Virus record (IMG/VR): IMGVR_UViG_3300036719_004930
Location: 1-59,420 of that record
Direction: 5' to 3' (one strand)
Length of the DNA stretch: 59,420 nucleotides
DNA from: a virus
Below are positions 18,231 to 26,823 of this stretch, piece by piece. The first letter of the stretch is position 1. Each line of letters starts with the position of its first letter. The notes beneath the pieces were generated by a model. It worked only from the letters and a program-made list of their open reading frames with translations, was not told where the DNA came from and made no database searches. The position numbers and the translations under genes were made by a program.

Positions 18231-20104
18231 ATGACCCAATTTAGACAGACCATACAAGACCTAAAGCCAAATACAAGGTACTTGGCAAAAGTTTTAGTAA
18301 ACGATAAAAATATATCAACTATAATTGCTGAAAAAAGTTTTATATTTGAAACACCGGGAGATGAAACTATTCCTGGCACCCCAGATATAGCAAATTTCTT
18401 TTTGTACAGTAATTCAAAGTCTGTTATGTTCAAATTTGATGCGCCTACTGATAAAGACTTAGTTGGATACGATTATCAAGTATATTCAACCAACAGTCTT
18501 ACCACGTTACTGCAAGAGCGGATCTAGCTATACCAGCGTATTCACTGTAGTTTTAGCAGGTGTTACAGTTGCGTTAAATGCTGTCACACCCCCGATCTAT
18601 TATGGCAGAGTAAGATCTTTCGACAACTCTGGCAACAGGGGCCCTTGGACTTCGCTAATTGGTTCAGTTGCAACACTAATTGACTCTGCAGAAATAACAG
18701 AGCTAACCGCCACAAAGATAAAAGCAGGAACTATAACGTCATCCATCATTGCTTTAGATGGAGTTAACTCAATAATAAAATCATCAGGTTATGTAGCTGG
18801 GGCTAATGGTTCTGGTTGGGCAATTAAAGGTGACGGAAATGCAGAGTTTAGTGCAGCATCAATAAGAGGAGAAATTAATGCAAAATCCGTAACTACAACT
18901 GGTTTAACTATATCTTCAGATGGTACAGTAGCAACTACATCAGGAAAGTTTGGGGTGACTGCTGGCGGAGTGCTATCTGCCACAGGAGCAACTATTAGTG
19001 GAGCGATAACTGCAACGTCTGGATCTTTTACTGGAGCAGTTACTGCAACATCTGGAACATTTACCGGAACAATAAACGCATCTGGCGGAACAATGACCGG
19101 GTATTTAAGAGCTGGAGATGTTTACATTGGCAAAAACGTCAACGACGCTGCGGATCATAATGGTCTAGGGATAGATGGAACATGGAACAACGCATGGGTA
19201 AGAAGAGAAGCCAATGATACGGCTTATTTTAGGGCAGGTTCAGATTCTAGGTACATACAGGTGGACACAGGTGGTTCGTCTGGTATTTATTTTCCTTATT
19301 TTAGCGTAGATAATGACGGGAACATGACCGCCCTAACAGCCAATATCACTGGAACCGTTAATACAGGAAACCTAACAGCCACTGGTGGAACTATTGGTGG
19401 CTGGATTATTGATGGTGGCGGGATTAGAACATCAGGGACATATTATGGCAACGTACCTTATGACCCAATAGCTATGTTATTATCTAATGGTGCATTTGTA
19501 GTCTACCAATGGGATGCTAGTCAACCAGGGTCTTTTGTCGTTGACCCAGATAATGGCGTTTTAGTAAATGCCATAAGCATGAGAAGCAGGGCTACAGGCG
19601 GGTCAAAAACCCATTGGTACCCATACCTAGATAACAACAAGGCTCTTCGGAGTTTCAGATTATAGATGGACAGAAGTTTGGTCGATTGATGGTTCAATAA
19701 ATACTTCAGACAGAAGAACAAAAACAGCAATAGAAGATATACATATTGGGTTAGATTTCATTAATGACTTACGCCCAGTTTCTTACAGAAGAATAGCTTC
19801 TTACATGGAAGCAGTATTGGACGAAAACGGAGAAGAAATAAGAGATCCAATTACACATATACCAGAGGTAAGAATAGGTGCTCCAGGTAAAAGAAGGCAC
19901 CTAGGTTTGATTGCTCAGGAAGTTAAAGAAGCAATAGATAAAAACAATATTGATCCAAAGGATTTTGGCCCATGGATATTAACAGATACGGAAAACCCAG
20001 ACTCAGACCAAGCACTTAGGTATGAGGAATTTATATCTCCTATAATTAAAGCAATACAAGAATTATCTGCAAAAGTTGCTACTTTAGAAGCTAAGATGAT
20101 ATAA
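18231..20104 (+). CDS. Tail fibre with C-terminal S74 chaperone domain, two +1 recodings
   Basis: About 623 residues assembled from three frames by +1 shifts at CGGA 18519 and 19648 (span 1874, three times 624 plus two). The N-terminal part is fibronectin-like (LKPNTRYLAKVLV). The middle is a beta-helix-like Thr/Gly/Ala repeat (ATSGSFTGAVTATSGTFTG). The C-terminus shows the S74/endosialidase-chaperone pattern: ALG-x-x-x-YRW, then INTSDRRTKT and HLGLIAQEVKEAI. Such domains direct trimer folding and then cleave themselves off; Ser-Asp of TSD is the expected cleavage position. The Gly after AL is normally conserved and is supplied here by the recoded CGGA. Preceded by AAGGAG. Confidence 0.85.
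18519..18522 (+). other. CGGA +1 recoding site
   Basis: GAG CGG ATC TAG is read GAG [CGGA] TCT AGC. Unshifted, translation stops at the very next codon but one. The shift restores a continuous fibronectin-like strand pattern. Confidence 0.85.
19648..19651 (+). other. CGGA +1 recoding site
   Basis: CTT CGG AGT is read CTT [CGGA] GTT, giving ALGVSDYRW, which matches the LG-x(3)-RW entry into S74 chaperone domains. Unshifted, the frame stops five codons later and the whole chaperone is lost. Confidence 0.9.
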
Positions 20105-20112
20105 TAAAATTC

Positions 20113-20298
20113 ATGGAAAATAATTTAGATGTAAATTTCATCATGCAAGCTTTCCAGGACAAGGTAAACGCCTTAGTTCTTGAAGGCATAATAAAGGATG
20201 CTACAATTAAACAGCTTACAGCTGAGATTAATTTAAACGCTCCTGCAAAAGAACCAGAAACAATAAAAAACACAAAACAAAAGGATGACTTTCAATGA
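20113..20298 (+). CDS. Small hypothetical protein, helical
   Basis: A 61-residue protein starting MENNLDVNFIMQAFQDKVNALV, mostly helical and likely coiled coil, with a Lys/Gln-rich C-terminus. It begins nine bases after the fibre gene and overlaps the next start. It resembles small companions of S74-type fibres by position only; function unknown. Confidence 0.55.
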   Translation: MENNLDVNFIMQAFQDKVNALVLEGIIKDATIKQLTAEINLNAPAKEPETIKNTKQKDDFQ

Positions 20299-20489
20299 GT
20301 GAAGATACCAATGTAGAAGTAGAAGATGTCCAGCAAGAGGCAACTGTAGTTATTAAGATTTCACAGCAAAATCTTTCCTATAAGAGCGATTTTTCTGAAA
20401 CTGAAACAATCTTTTGGCTTGAAGCAGTTAAGAGTCTTATTATTAAGAAATCTTTCGAAATGTCTGGATTGTCTGAAACAAGTAAGTAA
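20295..20489 (+). CDS. Small acidic hypothetical protein
   Basis: A 64-residue protein overlapping the previous stop (ATGA). The acidic N-terminus (MSEDTNVEVEDVQQEA) is followed by a beta-alpha pattern ending in LSETSK. No family recognised. It closes the fibre operon before the portal promoter region. Confidence 0.55.
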   Translation: MSEDTNVEVEDVQQEATVVIKISQQNLSYKSDFSETETIFWLEAVKSLIIKKSFEMSGLSETSK

Positions 20490-20503
20490 AATTAGTAATT
20501 TCA

Positions 20504-20512
20504 ATTACTATT
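20504..20512 (+). promoter_or_regulatory. Variant late-promoter-like motif ATTACTATT
   Basis: A one-mismatch copy of the repeated TTACTATA motif, 43 bases before the portal gene start, in a short AT-rich gap. Confidence 0.35.
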
Positions 20513-20546
20513 ATAATTAAACCTAGTTTAAAGCAGGGTATATCCT

Positions 20547-22184
20547 ATGGCCGTTAGATCATATCTGCCTTTTTTCTCTGACAATAGTGGCTCTTCAGTA
20601 GTTGAAAAAGCGTTAAAACCAGAAGAATTAAAAGGCTTAAGTAAGAGCATTAAGATAGCTGCGTTAGCTTTAGGCTTTCGAGGTTCTTCTTATTATTATG
20701 ACACAAGAGCTGCTTTCGAGCCGTCTCCGTACGACTTTAATAGGATTACCCAAGCTTGTGACACAGACGGCTATGCCCGTCAGGCTGTGTCTAAGCACCG
20801 TGAACTCTTTTGGAAAGAGGGCTGGGAAATCATTGGCGAGAACGAAGAGGCTGTTTCCTATCTTTATAGGAGAATAGACTTTTTTGAAATGACGATGAAA
20901 AGACCGTTTTCGGAATTTTTGATGGAACTGTCTGACCAGCTAATAAAGTATTCAAACGTTTTTATTGTCAAAGCTAGGGCTGATTTAAGTTCTTACTTCC
21001 CTGATACTTTAACTCCAGTTAATGGTAGCGACCCAATTGCTGGGTTCTATCTGATACCTACTGAGCAAGTATACATTTTAAGAGACAAGCAGAACAGAGC
21101 TAAAGCCTACCAACAGGCAACTGACCCTTTAACATATTCGCCAAACGACAAAGACCCAGTATGGTCTGCCGAGCGCGTAATACACATGTACTTTGATAAA
21201 AAGCCAGGAAGAGCTTTTGGTACTCCAGCTTTGTCTACTGTCCTTGATGACATTATTGCATTAAGACAAATGGAAGAAGATATACAAAACTTAGTCCATA
21301 GAGAACTATTCCCACTTTACAAGTACACGATTGGTACAGCAGAGCAACCAGCAGAGCCAGAAGAAATAACAAAAGCTGCAGCTGAGATAGAAAACATAAG
21401 AGCTGAAGGTGGGCTAATATTGCCATTCAGACACGCTGTAGACGTCATTGGGGCTAACAACACTGCACTTGATGCATCACAGTACCTAAATCATTTCAAA
21501 GAAAGAGTTGCAGTAGGTCTAGGCGTTGCTCCTCACCATCTTGGTATGAGCATGAATGGTGGTAACAGATCAGTTACCGAAAGACTAGACGCTGCTTTGT
21601 ATGACAAGGTTAAGCAATTACAAAAGCAGTTCTCTGATCTAGTAAGACTGCATATATTTAACGAACTTCTTTTTGAAGGTGGCTTTGATCCAATTGCAAA
21701 CCCAATAGAAGATACTATATCAGATAGATGTTTCTTGCGATTTAAAGAGATAGATGTTGATACTCAGGTTAAGAAAGAAAACCATTTAATCCAGAAGTAT
21801 GTTAATAATCTAATAACATTAGACGAAGCAAGATTAGTACTTGGCCTAAGCTCTGAGTTAGATGAACAACAATTATATATGGCTTTGCAGGCAAAAATGC
21901 AAATGGATATAGCAGCAAATGCAGCTGCAGTAGCTCCAACGCCAGCAGCAACTTCTACTAGCAAAACTGGAGACGGACAAACACCAGCACCTAAGGGTCA
22001 GGTAAATCTACCTTCTAAAACAAAAGATGCTGGGAATAAAGCTCGACCATCTAACCAGTTCGGAAGAAACAAATCTTCTAATATTAAAAGATCAGCTGAT
22101 GATTTAAGTTGGCTTCCAGCAATTGAAAAGTTGCTCGATAACGACTATACTGTAGTCGAAGAAAATAACCCGATTACACTATAG
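20547..22184 (+). CDS. Portal protein
   Basis: A 545-residue portal, the dodecameric ring at the head vertex through which DNA enters. Evidence is its place after the terminase block and before protease and capsid. The sequence pattern also fits: an N-terminal crown or wing with AVSKHRELFWKEGWEI, a central LRQMEEDIQNLVHRELFPLYKY helix and GVAPHHLGMSMNGGNRSVTERLD, typical of portals of contractile-tailed phages of Gram-positive hosts. The C-terminus is a Pro/Lys/Asn-rich tail. It has no in-frame CGG. Confidence 0.85.
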   Translation: MAVRSYLPFFSDNSGSSVVEKALKPEELKGLSKSIKIAALALGFRGSSYYYDTRAAFEPSPYDFNRITQACDTDGYARQAVSKHRELFWKEGWEIIGENEEAVSYLYRRIDFFEMTMKRPFSEFLMELSDQLIKYSNVFIVKARADLSSYFPDTLTPVNGSDPIAGFYLIPTEQVYILRDKQNRAKAYQQATDPLTYSPNDKDPVWSAERVIHMYFDKKPGRAFGTPALSTVLDDIIALRQMEEDIQNLVHRELFPLYKYTIGTAEQPAEPEEITKAAAEIENIRAEGGLILPFRHAVDVIGANNTALDASQYLNHFKERVAVGLGVAPHHLGMSMNGGNRSVTERLDAALYDKVKQLQKQFSDLVRLHIFNELLFEGGFDPIANPIEDTISDRCFLRFKEIDVDTQVKKENHLIQKYVNNLITLDEARLVLGLSSELDEQQLYMALQAKMQMDIAANAAAVAPTPAATSTSKTGDGQTPAPKGQVNLPSKTKDAGNKARPSNQFGRNKSSNIKRSADDLSWLPAIEKLLDNDYTVVEENNPITL

Positions 22185-22191
22185 GAGATAT

Positions 22192-22503
22192 ATGATAGTA
22201 GATGAAAATCTGTTAGAAGAATTAGAAAATTCTGTTTTAAATAGCCAGTACCGTTTGGCTAATGTCCATGTGTTAAGCATATTAGAGCAATTGATTCCAG
22301 TTATAGAAGAGCTAAAAGAAAAAATGGATATTATAGAAGATTTTCTTTCTTCAGACGAAGATGAAAAACAACCTACTGCAGTAGTAGAAGAAAAAAAAGT
22401 AACAGTAGAAGAAAAAATTGCAGAACCTAAGATCGACACTTTAGAAGTAAAAGAAGATGTTGAATCAAAAGAAGTAAAGGCTAAAGCTAAAACTAAAGAA
22501 TAA
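22192..22503 (+). CDS. Acidic coiled-coil protein
   Basis: A 103-residue protein, strongly Glu/Lys-rich after residue 35 (VEEKKVTVEEKIAEPKI) with heptad-like Leu/Ile spacing earlier. It starts seven bases after the portal stop (ribosome site GGAGAT). A scaffolding or portal-associated role is possible; this is inference from position and charge. Confidence 0.55.
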   Translation: MIVDENLLEELENSVLNSQYRLANVHVLSILEQLIPVIEELKEKMDIIEDFLSSDEDEKQPTAVVEEKKVTVEEKIAEPKIDTLEVKEDVESKEVKAKAKTKE

Positions 22504-22530
22504 TGATTGCAGAAGTAAAGGAGTAAAGCA

Positions 22531-22656
22531 ATGGTTATGAAAAAGAAAATTTATATAGCTGGTCCTAGAATGGGGCAAAACAATTCTGCATACGGAATTG
22601 ATGCAAAGCCAGCAAAATCTTCCAAGACTAAGAACAAAGCAAAGAAGAAAAAGTAA
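22531..22656 (+). CDS. Small Lys-rich basic protein 1
   Basis: 41 residues, starting MVMKKKIYIAGPRMGQN and ending in a Lys-rich tail. It has a good ribosome site (AAAGGAG at 22517-22523). The stop overlaps the next start (TAATG). First of five consecutive small Lys/Ala-rich basic proteins between portal and glycosyltransferase, probably nucleic-acid or capsid binding. Confidence 0.6.
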   Translation: MVMKKKIYIAGPRMGQNNSAYGIDAKPAKSSKTKNKAKKKK

Positions 22657-22958
22657 TGGCTAAATCACCAGCATGGCAAACAAAAGCGGGTAAAAACCCT
22701 AAAGGTGGACTTAACGCAAAAGGGCGTGCTTCAGCAAAGAAGCAAGGCATGAACTTAAAGGCACCAGTAAAATCAGGCGACAACCCAAGACGTGCCTCAT
22801 TCCTTGCACGCATGGGCGGAATGCCTGGTCCAGAACGTAAACCAAACGGTGAACCAACAAGACTTTTATTGTCACTTAAGGCTTGGGGGGCTTCATCAAA
22901 AGCTGATGCTAAAAAGAAAGCTGCAGCTATTTCCAAAAGAAATAAAGGAAAGAAGTAA
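22656..22958 (+). CDS. Small basic protein 2
   Basis: 100 residues, Lys/Ala/Gly-rich, starting MAKSPAWQTKAGKNPKGGLN with RASFLARMGGMPGPERKPNG in the middle. The pattern of GGLNAKGRASAKKQG recalls small conserved phage proteins found near portals and scaffolds, often called DUF6321-like, though I cannot verify that. Start coupled to the previous stop. Role likely DNA binding or head assembly. Confidence 0.6.
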   Translation: MAKSPAWQTKAGKNPKGGLNAKGRASAKKQGMNLKAPVKSGDNPRRASFLARMGGMPGPERKPNGEPTRLLLSLKAWGASSKADAKKKAAAISKRNKGKK

Positions 22959-22961
22959 ATT

Positions 22962-23123
22962 ATGGCTAGTAAGAAAAAAGTTTGGGATAAACCAAGTCCA
23001 AAATCTAAACCTAAAAAACTAAGTACTAAAGCAAAAGCTTCAGCAAAAGCAATGGCAAAAGCTGCAGGACGACCATATCCAAATCTAATTGATAATATGA
23101 GAGCTGCAAGGAAAAAGAAGTAA
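22962..23123 (+). CDS. Small Lys-rich basic protein 3
   Basis: 53 residues starting MASKKKVWDKPSPKSKPKKL, ending RAARKKK, with the motif AAGRPYPNLIDNMRAA. The stop overlaps the next ATG (TAATG), so translation is coupled. Confidence 0.6.
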   Translation: MASKKKVWDKPSPKSKPKKLSTKAKASAKAMAKAAGRPYPNLIDNMRAARKKK

Positions 23124-23320
23124 TGGCAGCCAAAAAGAATTGGATAGCAGGGGCAATCAAAAGGCCTGGAGCTTTTACTAAGAAAGCAAAAAAGGCTGGT
23201 AAATCAGTTCCAGCTATGGCAGCAGCAGTCACAAAAAATCCAACGCGATATAGTAAGCTAACTGTAAAACAAGCAAATCTAGCAAAAACGCTAGGAAAAA
23301 TCAACAAAAGAAAGAAGTAG
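23123..23320 (+). CDS. Small Lys-rich basic protein 4
   Basis: 65 residues starting MAAKKNWIAGAIKRPGAFTK. The motif IAGAIKRPGAFTKKAK is often seen in small phage proteins near capsid genes. Strongly basic, no acidic residues in the first half. Coupled to the previous gene. Confidence 0.6.
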   Translation: MAAKKNWIAGAIKRPGAFTKKAKKAGKSVPAMAAAVTKNPTRYSKLTVKQANLAKTLGKINKRKK

Positions 23321-23328
23321 ACAAAAAT

Positions 23329-23487
23329 ATGGCAATGAAGAAAGTATCAAAGAAAATGGCAAAAAAAGCAGCACCAGCAGCTAAAAAAGCTGCAGCAAAA
23401 ACGGACGGCATGACGCCAGCGCAGAAGAAGCTGCCACCATTTCTTCAAGCAGCAATTGCTAAAAAGAAGAAGAAGCCAAAGTACTAA
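23329..23487 (+). CDS. Small Lys/Ala-rich histone-like protein 5
   Basis: 52 residues starting MAMKKVSKKMAKKAAPAAKK, an Ala/Lys pattern like the tails of histone H1-type proteins, then LPPFLQAAIAKKKKKPKY. It has no clear ribosome site. It probably binds DNA by charge. Confidence 0.55.
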   Translation: MAMKKVSKKMAKKAAPAAKKAAAKTDGMTPAQKKLPPFLQAAIAKKKKKPKY

Positions 23488-23544
23488 AAACAATTAATAA
23501 AAGTGTTTGGAATTAAAAAACTTTAAGATGAAAGATTGTGTTTG

Positions 23545-24315
23545 ATGATAATTATAGGATGCCCAATTTATAAACGAGATTGGATTTTGCCAGCTTGGTT
23601 GTACTTCATTGAAAACCAGTCTGTCAACTTATCTGATATTGGTTTTGTTTTTGAACTGGGAACTGATGATGATGAAACTATAGGAGTATTATCTGCTTGG
23701 AAGAAGCATCATCCGGAAGTAAAAATATTTGATTTAGAAGTAAGAGATGATTTAGCTCATTTCTCACACAAAGAAGGGACCCGTCAATGGTCTTATGCTA
23801 AATATACTAATATGGTTTCAATGCGTAATTCTATTTTAGAAAAAGTAAGAGACGCAAACGCCGATGCATATTTTAGTCTTGACTCAGATGTTTTACTTAC
23901 TAATCCAAACACAATAGAATTATTATTAAGTCATATTTCTATGGGCGCTGACGCAGTTAATACGTTGATGTTTATGACACCATTTGGAATTGACTTTCCT
24001 AGTGTGATGTCATGGGTTAATGGTACTAACTATGAAAAGGCTCATAGAAATATTTCTTATCCGTTAGGGTCTTACTTCCAATCAGATGTTATAATGGCAG
24101 CTAAGATGATGTCGAAGGATGTGTATAAAAATATAAACTATGAATTTCACGCACAAGGCGAAGATCTAGGTTGGAGTAAAAACTGCGCAGAAAAAAATTA
24201 TAACCTTTTTTCTGCGTCTTATATATATACTCCACACATTATGGGTCAAGGCCAAATGCAGGAATTCTTAGAAAAGGGAGACAGTAGGCAGCAAGTAGCC
24301 TATCAATCAGTATAA
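23545..24315 (+). CDS. Glycosyltransferase, GT-A fold
   Basis: A 256-residue enzyme. It has an N-terminal beta strand IIIGCPIYKRDW, the nucleotide-sugar metal motif DSDV within AYFSLDSDVLL, and a later acidic motif in QGEDLGWSKNC. These fit family-2-like glycosyltransferases that move a sugar from a nucleotide donor. ATG 23545 is chosen, though in-frame TTG/GTG codons lie upstream. Being inserted between small capsid-type genes and the protease, it may glycosylate virion proteins or host wall; this is inference. Confidence 0.7.
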   Translation: MIIIGCPIYKRDWILPAWLYFIENQSVNLSDIGFVFELGTDDDETIGVLSAWKKHHPEVKIFDLEVRDDLAHFSHKEGTRQWSYAKYTNMVSMRNSILEKVRDANADAYFSLDSDVLLTNPNTIELLLSHISMGADAVNTLMFMTPFGIDFPSVMSWVNGTNYEKAHRNISYPLGSYFQSDVIMAAKMMSKDVYKNINYEFHAQGEDLGWSKNCAEKNYNLFSASYIYTPHIMGQGQMQEFLEKGDSRQQVAYQSV

Positions 24316-24360
24316 ACAGTTGAATATATTTGCATAAATGTGTTTAATCATGTAAAATAT

Positions 24361-24369
24361 ATTACTATA
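24361..24369 (+). promoter_or_regulatory. Late-promoter-like motif ATTACTATA
   Basis: A copy of the repeated motif, 40 bases before the protease ATG at 24401, heading the capsid operon. Confidence 0.5.
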
Positions 24370-24400
24370 AGTTAAGATATTAAAATAAACGGAGATAACA

Positions 24401-26000
24401 ATGGCATTTGATTTTAAAGAAAGTTTCACTATAGAGCTTCCTGAAATGAAAAAGGAAGACTTTAATTTTTCAGAATCAAATTCATTGACCCATGGTCTAA
24501 TAATTGAAGTAGCCGCAATCCACGAACGGACTAACTGGTAATTACAATAATTACTCAGCAGAAGAATTAGACAAAGCTTTACAGTCATGGGTTGAACCAT
24601 ACCCTAAGCCTATTATTTTAAATCACGACCTTAACACTGAGCCTATCGGCAGAGTAATGGCTGCAAAGATGGACCAAGAAGCAGATGGCTCTAAGTTCGT
24701 ACGTTTGCAAATAGCTATCACAGATCCAGTAGCTGCTCAGAAAGTCATGGACAAAAGGTATCTAACTGGCTCAGTAGGCGGAAGAGCCGGAAAAGCTATT
24801 TGCAGCATTAGCGGTGAAGACCTTGCTAAAGAAGACGCAAGCGGAAGACCAAAGATGTCTAAGTATAAAAGAGGTCAAGTCTATAAGGGTAAAGTTGCCT
24901 ACATAGAAATGCAAGAGCTGTCGTTTAAAGAATACTCTTTTGTCAATCAGCCAGCAGACCAAAGATCTAGCGTTAGAAGTAAGGCCCCATCTAGTGGTGA
25001 TGTTAAAGTTAACGACTCAGACTGGGTAGCTAGAAGTTCTGCCTTTATCCTAAGTATGGATGAGGAAGAAGTGTATTCGGTCAGTGAAAGCAAGTCGCTT
25101 TTTACTGGCATGAAAAAGAAAGAATCGAGACCTGTGTACCTTCAGTTGAAGGGCGCTTTCTTGTCAGCTATGTCTGTTCAAGAGAGCGATAATTACATTA
25201 TTAATGATAGTGCATTACTATCATCTAGGCAGGACTCAAAGAACAATGAGGAGAATTCTGAAATGACCGTTCTTAAAGAAGAAGAAGACATCTTGGCCGT
25301 AGCTAATGAGCTCAGCGATGATTTGTCGTCGATAGCCGCTGACGCCTTAAACAAGGAAGAAGCTGCTGTTGAGCAAGAAGTAGTAGAAGCTGATTCAGAA
25401 GACACTGTTGCAACCCCAGAGGTTGTAGCTGATGCAGAAGAGTCTAAAGAGATTTCAGTTGAAGACGCAGATAAGTCGGATGTGCAAGAAGAAGCTAAGT
25501 CCGAAAAAGCTGAAGAATCAACAGAAAATCCTGATGTAACTCAGGAAGAAGAAGTTCAACCAATAGAAGATCAAGAGCTCAAAGACGAAACAACAGTCGA
25601 TGCCGTTGAGCAAAATGATGATCTTTTAGCAAAGGTAGCTCTTCTTGAAGAAGAAAACAAAAACCTTAAGTCGGCACTTCATAGGGTATTGTCGGAAAGA
25701 GTAGTCGATGCAAAGATTGCAGCCGGCGTTGAAGCAATTGAAAATAGAGATGAACTGATAAAAGATCATTCACAAAGAACAGCAGCATCGCTCGCTGACT
25801 CTTTAAGAGATATTGCAAAAATGCCAGCTAAGAAAATTTCTAGCAATCAAGTACCAGAGATTACAAGTGAAGCAGAAGGCTCGAAGGAAGAAGCTAATGT
25901 TCTCTCTCTTGAAAAAGAGACAGCAAAAGTAGAAATCCCAGAAGTCGATCTTGCAGAACAACTTTTCGTTGATGCCTTTATGGGCCGTCGTAAACTTTAA
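24401..26000 (+). CDS. Prohead protease with acidic scaffold-like C-terminus, +1 recoded
   Basis: Starts at ATG 24401 with GGAGA ten bases upstream. The first 42 codons end EVAAIHE, then CGG at 24527; unshifted, the frame stops four codons later. With a +1 shift at CGGA the protein continues GLTGNYNNYSAEEL and reads as a prohead maturation protease (IHEGLTGN, PIILNHD, GRVMAAKM, RYLTGSVGG) for about 200 residues. It then has a very acidic Glu/Asp/Val-rich region and a coiled coil, about 532 residues in all. The likely product is a protease-scaffold fusion that cleaves itself out during head maturation. The recoded Gly fits the conserved Gly after the His of this family, so head formation appears to depend on recoding. 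Confidence 0.9.
24527..24530 (+). other. CGGA +1 recoding site
   Basis: GAA CGG ACT is read GAA [CGGA] CTA, giving IHEGLTGN. The Gly two after His is expected in prohead proteases, and the quadruplet supplies exactly one residue there. Confidence 0.92.
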
Positions 26001-26019
26001 TTAAACAAGGAGAATAAAA

Positions 26020-26781
26020 ATGTCATTAGCTAAATTTCGTAAAGTATATGCTAAAACCGGATCAGGAAGATTCGTAGTTTCTGAGGGTATTGCACCAGCA
26101 GCCTACATCCTTCCACACGTTGCTTTGCCAACGTGGTACCTTGACTCAGAAGATGATCGCTTTGAAATCGTAATTCCTAAGGGAACTATTCTTTCGGTTG
26201 TCGCTGATGCAAATGGTGATGCAAGATTCGTACCAGCTAACGGTAGTGCCGCTGACCAAACATGGGGCGATACCATTGCAAGCTGGGATCCAACAAACGC
26301 TGCAACGCCTGCATATAGCAGTGGTTCAGTAGATACAGCAGTCACTGTAGCGACACTGTCAACACCAGTCGGTGTTGCTCAGTACGATCTCTACAGACCA
26401 TTTGATAAGGGCACTTCACAGGGCGCAGGTTTCATTACCCACGGCTATGTAGAGTATCCAATTATCGGTGGAATCAACTCAAATGTGGAAGTAGGTTCTT
26501 TGATTAGAGCTGACCACATGGGTCGCCCAGTAACGTTAACCACGGCACTGTGCGGTACAAATCCTTACCTCCAGGTGGGTAAGGTTATTGAAGTAGAAAA
26601 GTTTGCAACCAACTTTGATGATGGTCTGCTTTCCTACATGCAATTGCCATCGGATCCTGGTGCTCTTAAGACCGTATTTGAGGTCACTAAGGCAGGCACC
26701 TATCAGGGCAAACTGGGCATCCGCTCAAACCTGGATGTAACAAATGTACTTGGCGCATTCCGTGTCAATCTTACACTGTAA
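26020..26781 (+). CDS. Capsid-associated (decoration-type) protein
   Basis: A 253-residue, beta-rich protein (FVVSEGIAPAAYILPHVALP, then EIVIPKGTILSVVADANGD) between protease and major capsid protein. It shares with the capsid gene a more GC-rich codon use, with CGT/CGC for Arg instead of the AGA used nearly everywhere else, a sign of high expression. It probably decorates or stabilises the capsid; alternatively it is a second capsid-lattice protein. Confidence 0.65.
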   Translation: MSLAKFRKVYAKTGSGRFVVSEGIAPAAYILPHVALPTWYLDSEDDRFEIVIPKGTILSVVADANGDARFVPANGSAADQTWGDTIASWDPTNAATPAYSSGSVDTAVTVATLSTPVGVAQYDLYRPFDKGTSQGAGFITHGYVEYPIIGGINSNVEVGSLIRADHMGRPVTLTTALCGTNPYLQVGKVIEVEKFATNFDDGLLSYMQLPSDPGALKTVFEVTKAGTYQGKLGIRSNLDVTNVLGAFRVNLTL

Positions 26782-26823
26782 TAATAAACAAAAGAAAACA
26801 CTAACAGGAGGAATAATCCTAAG

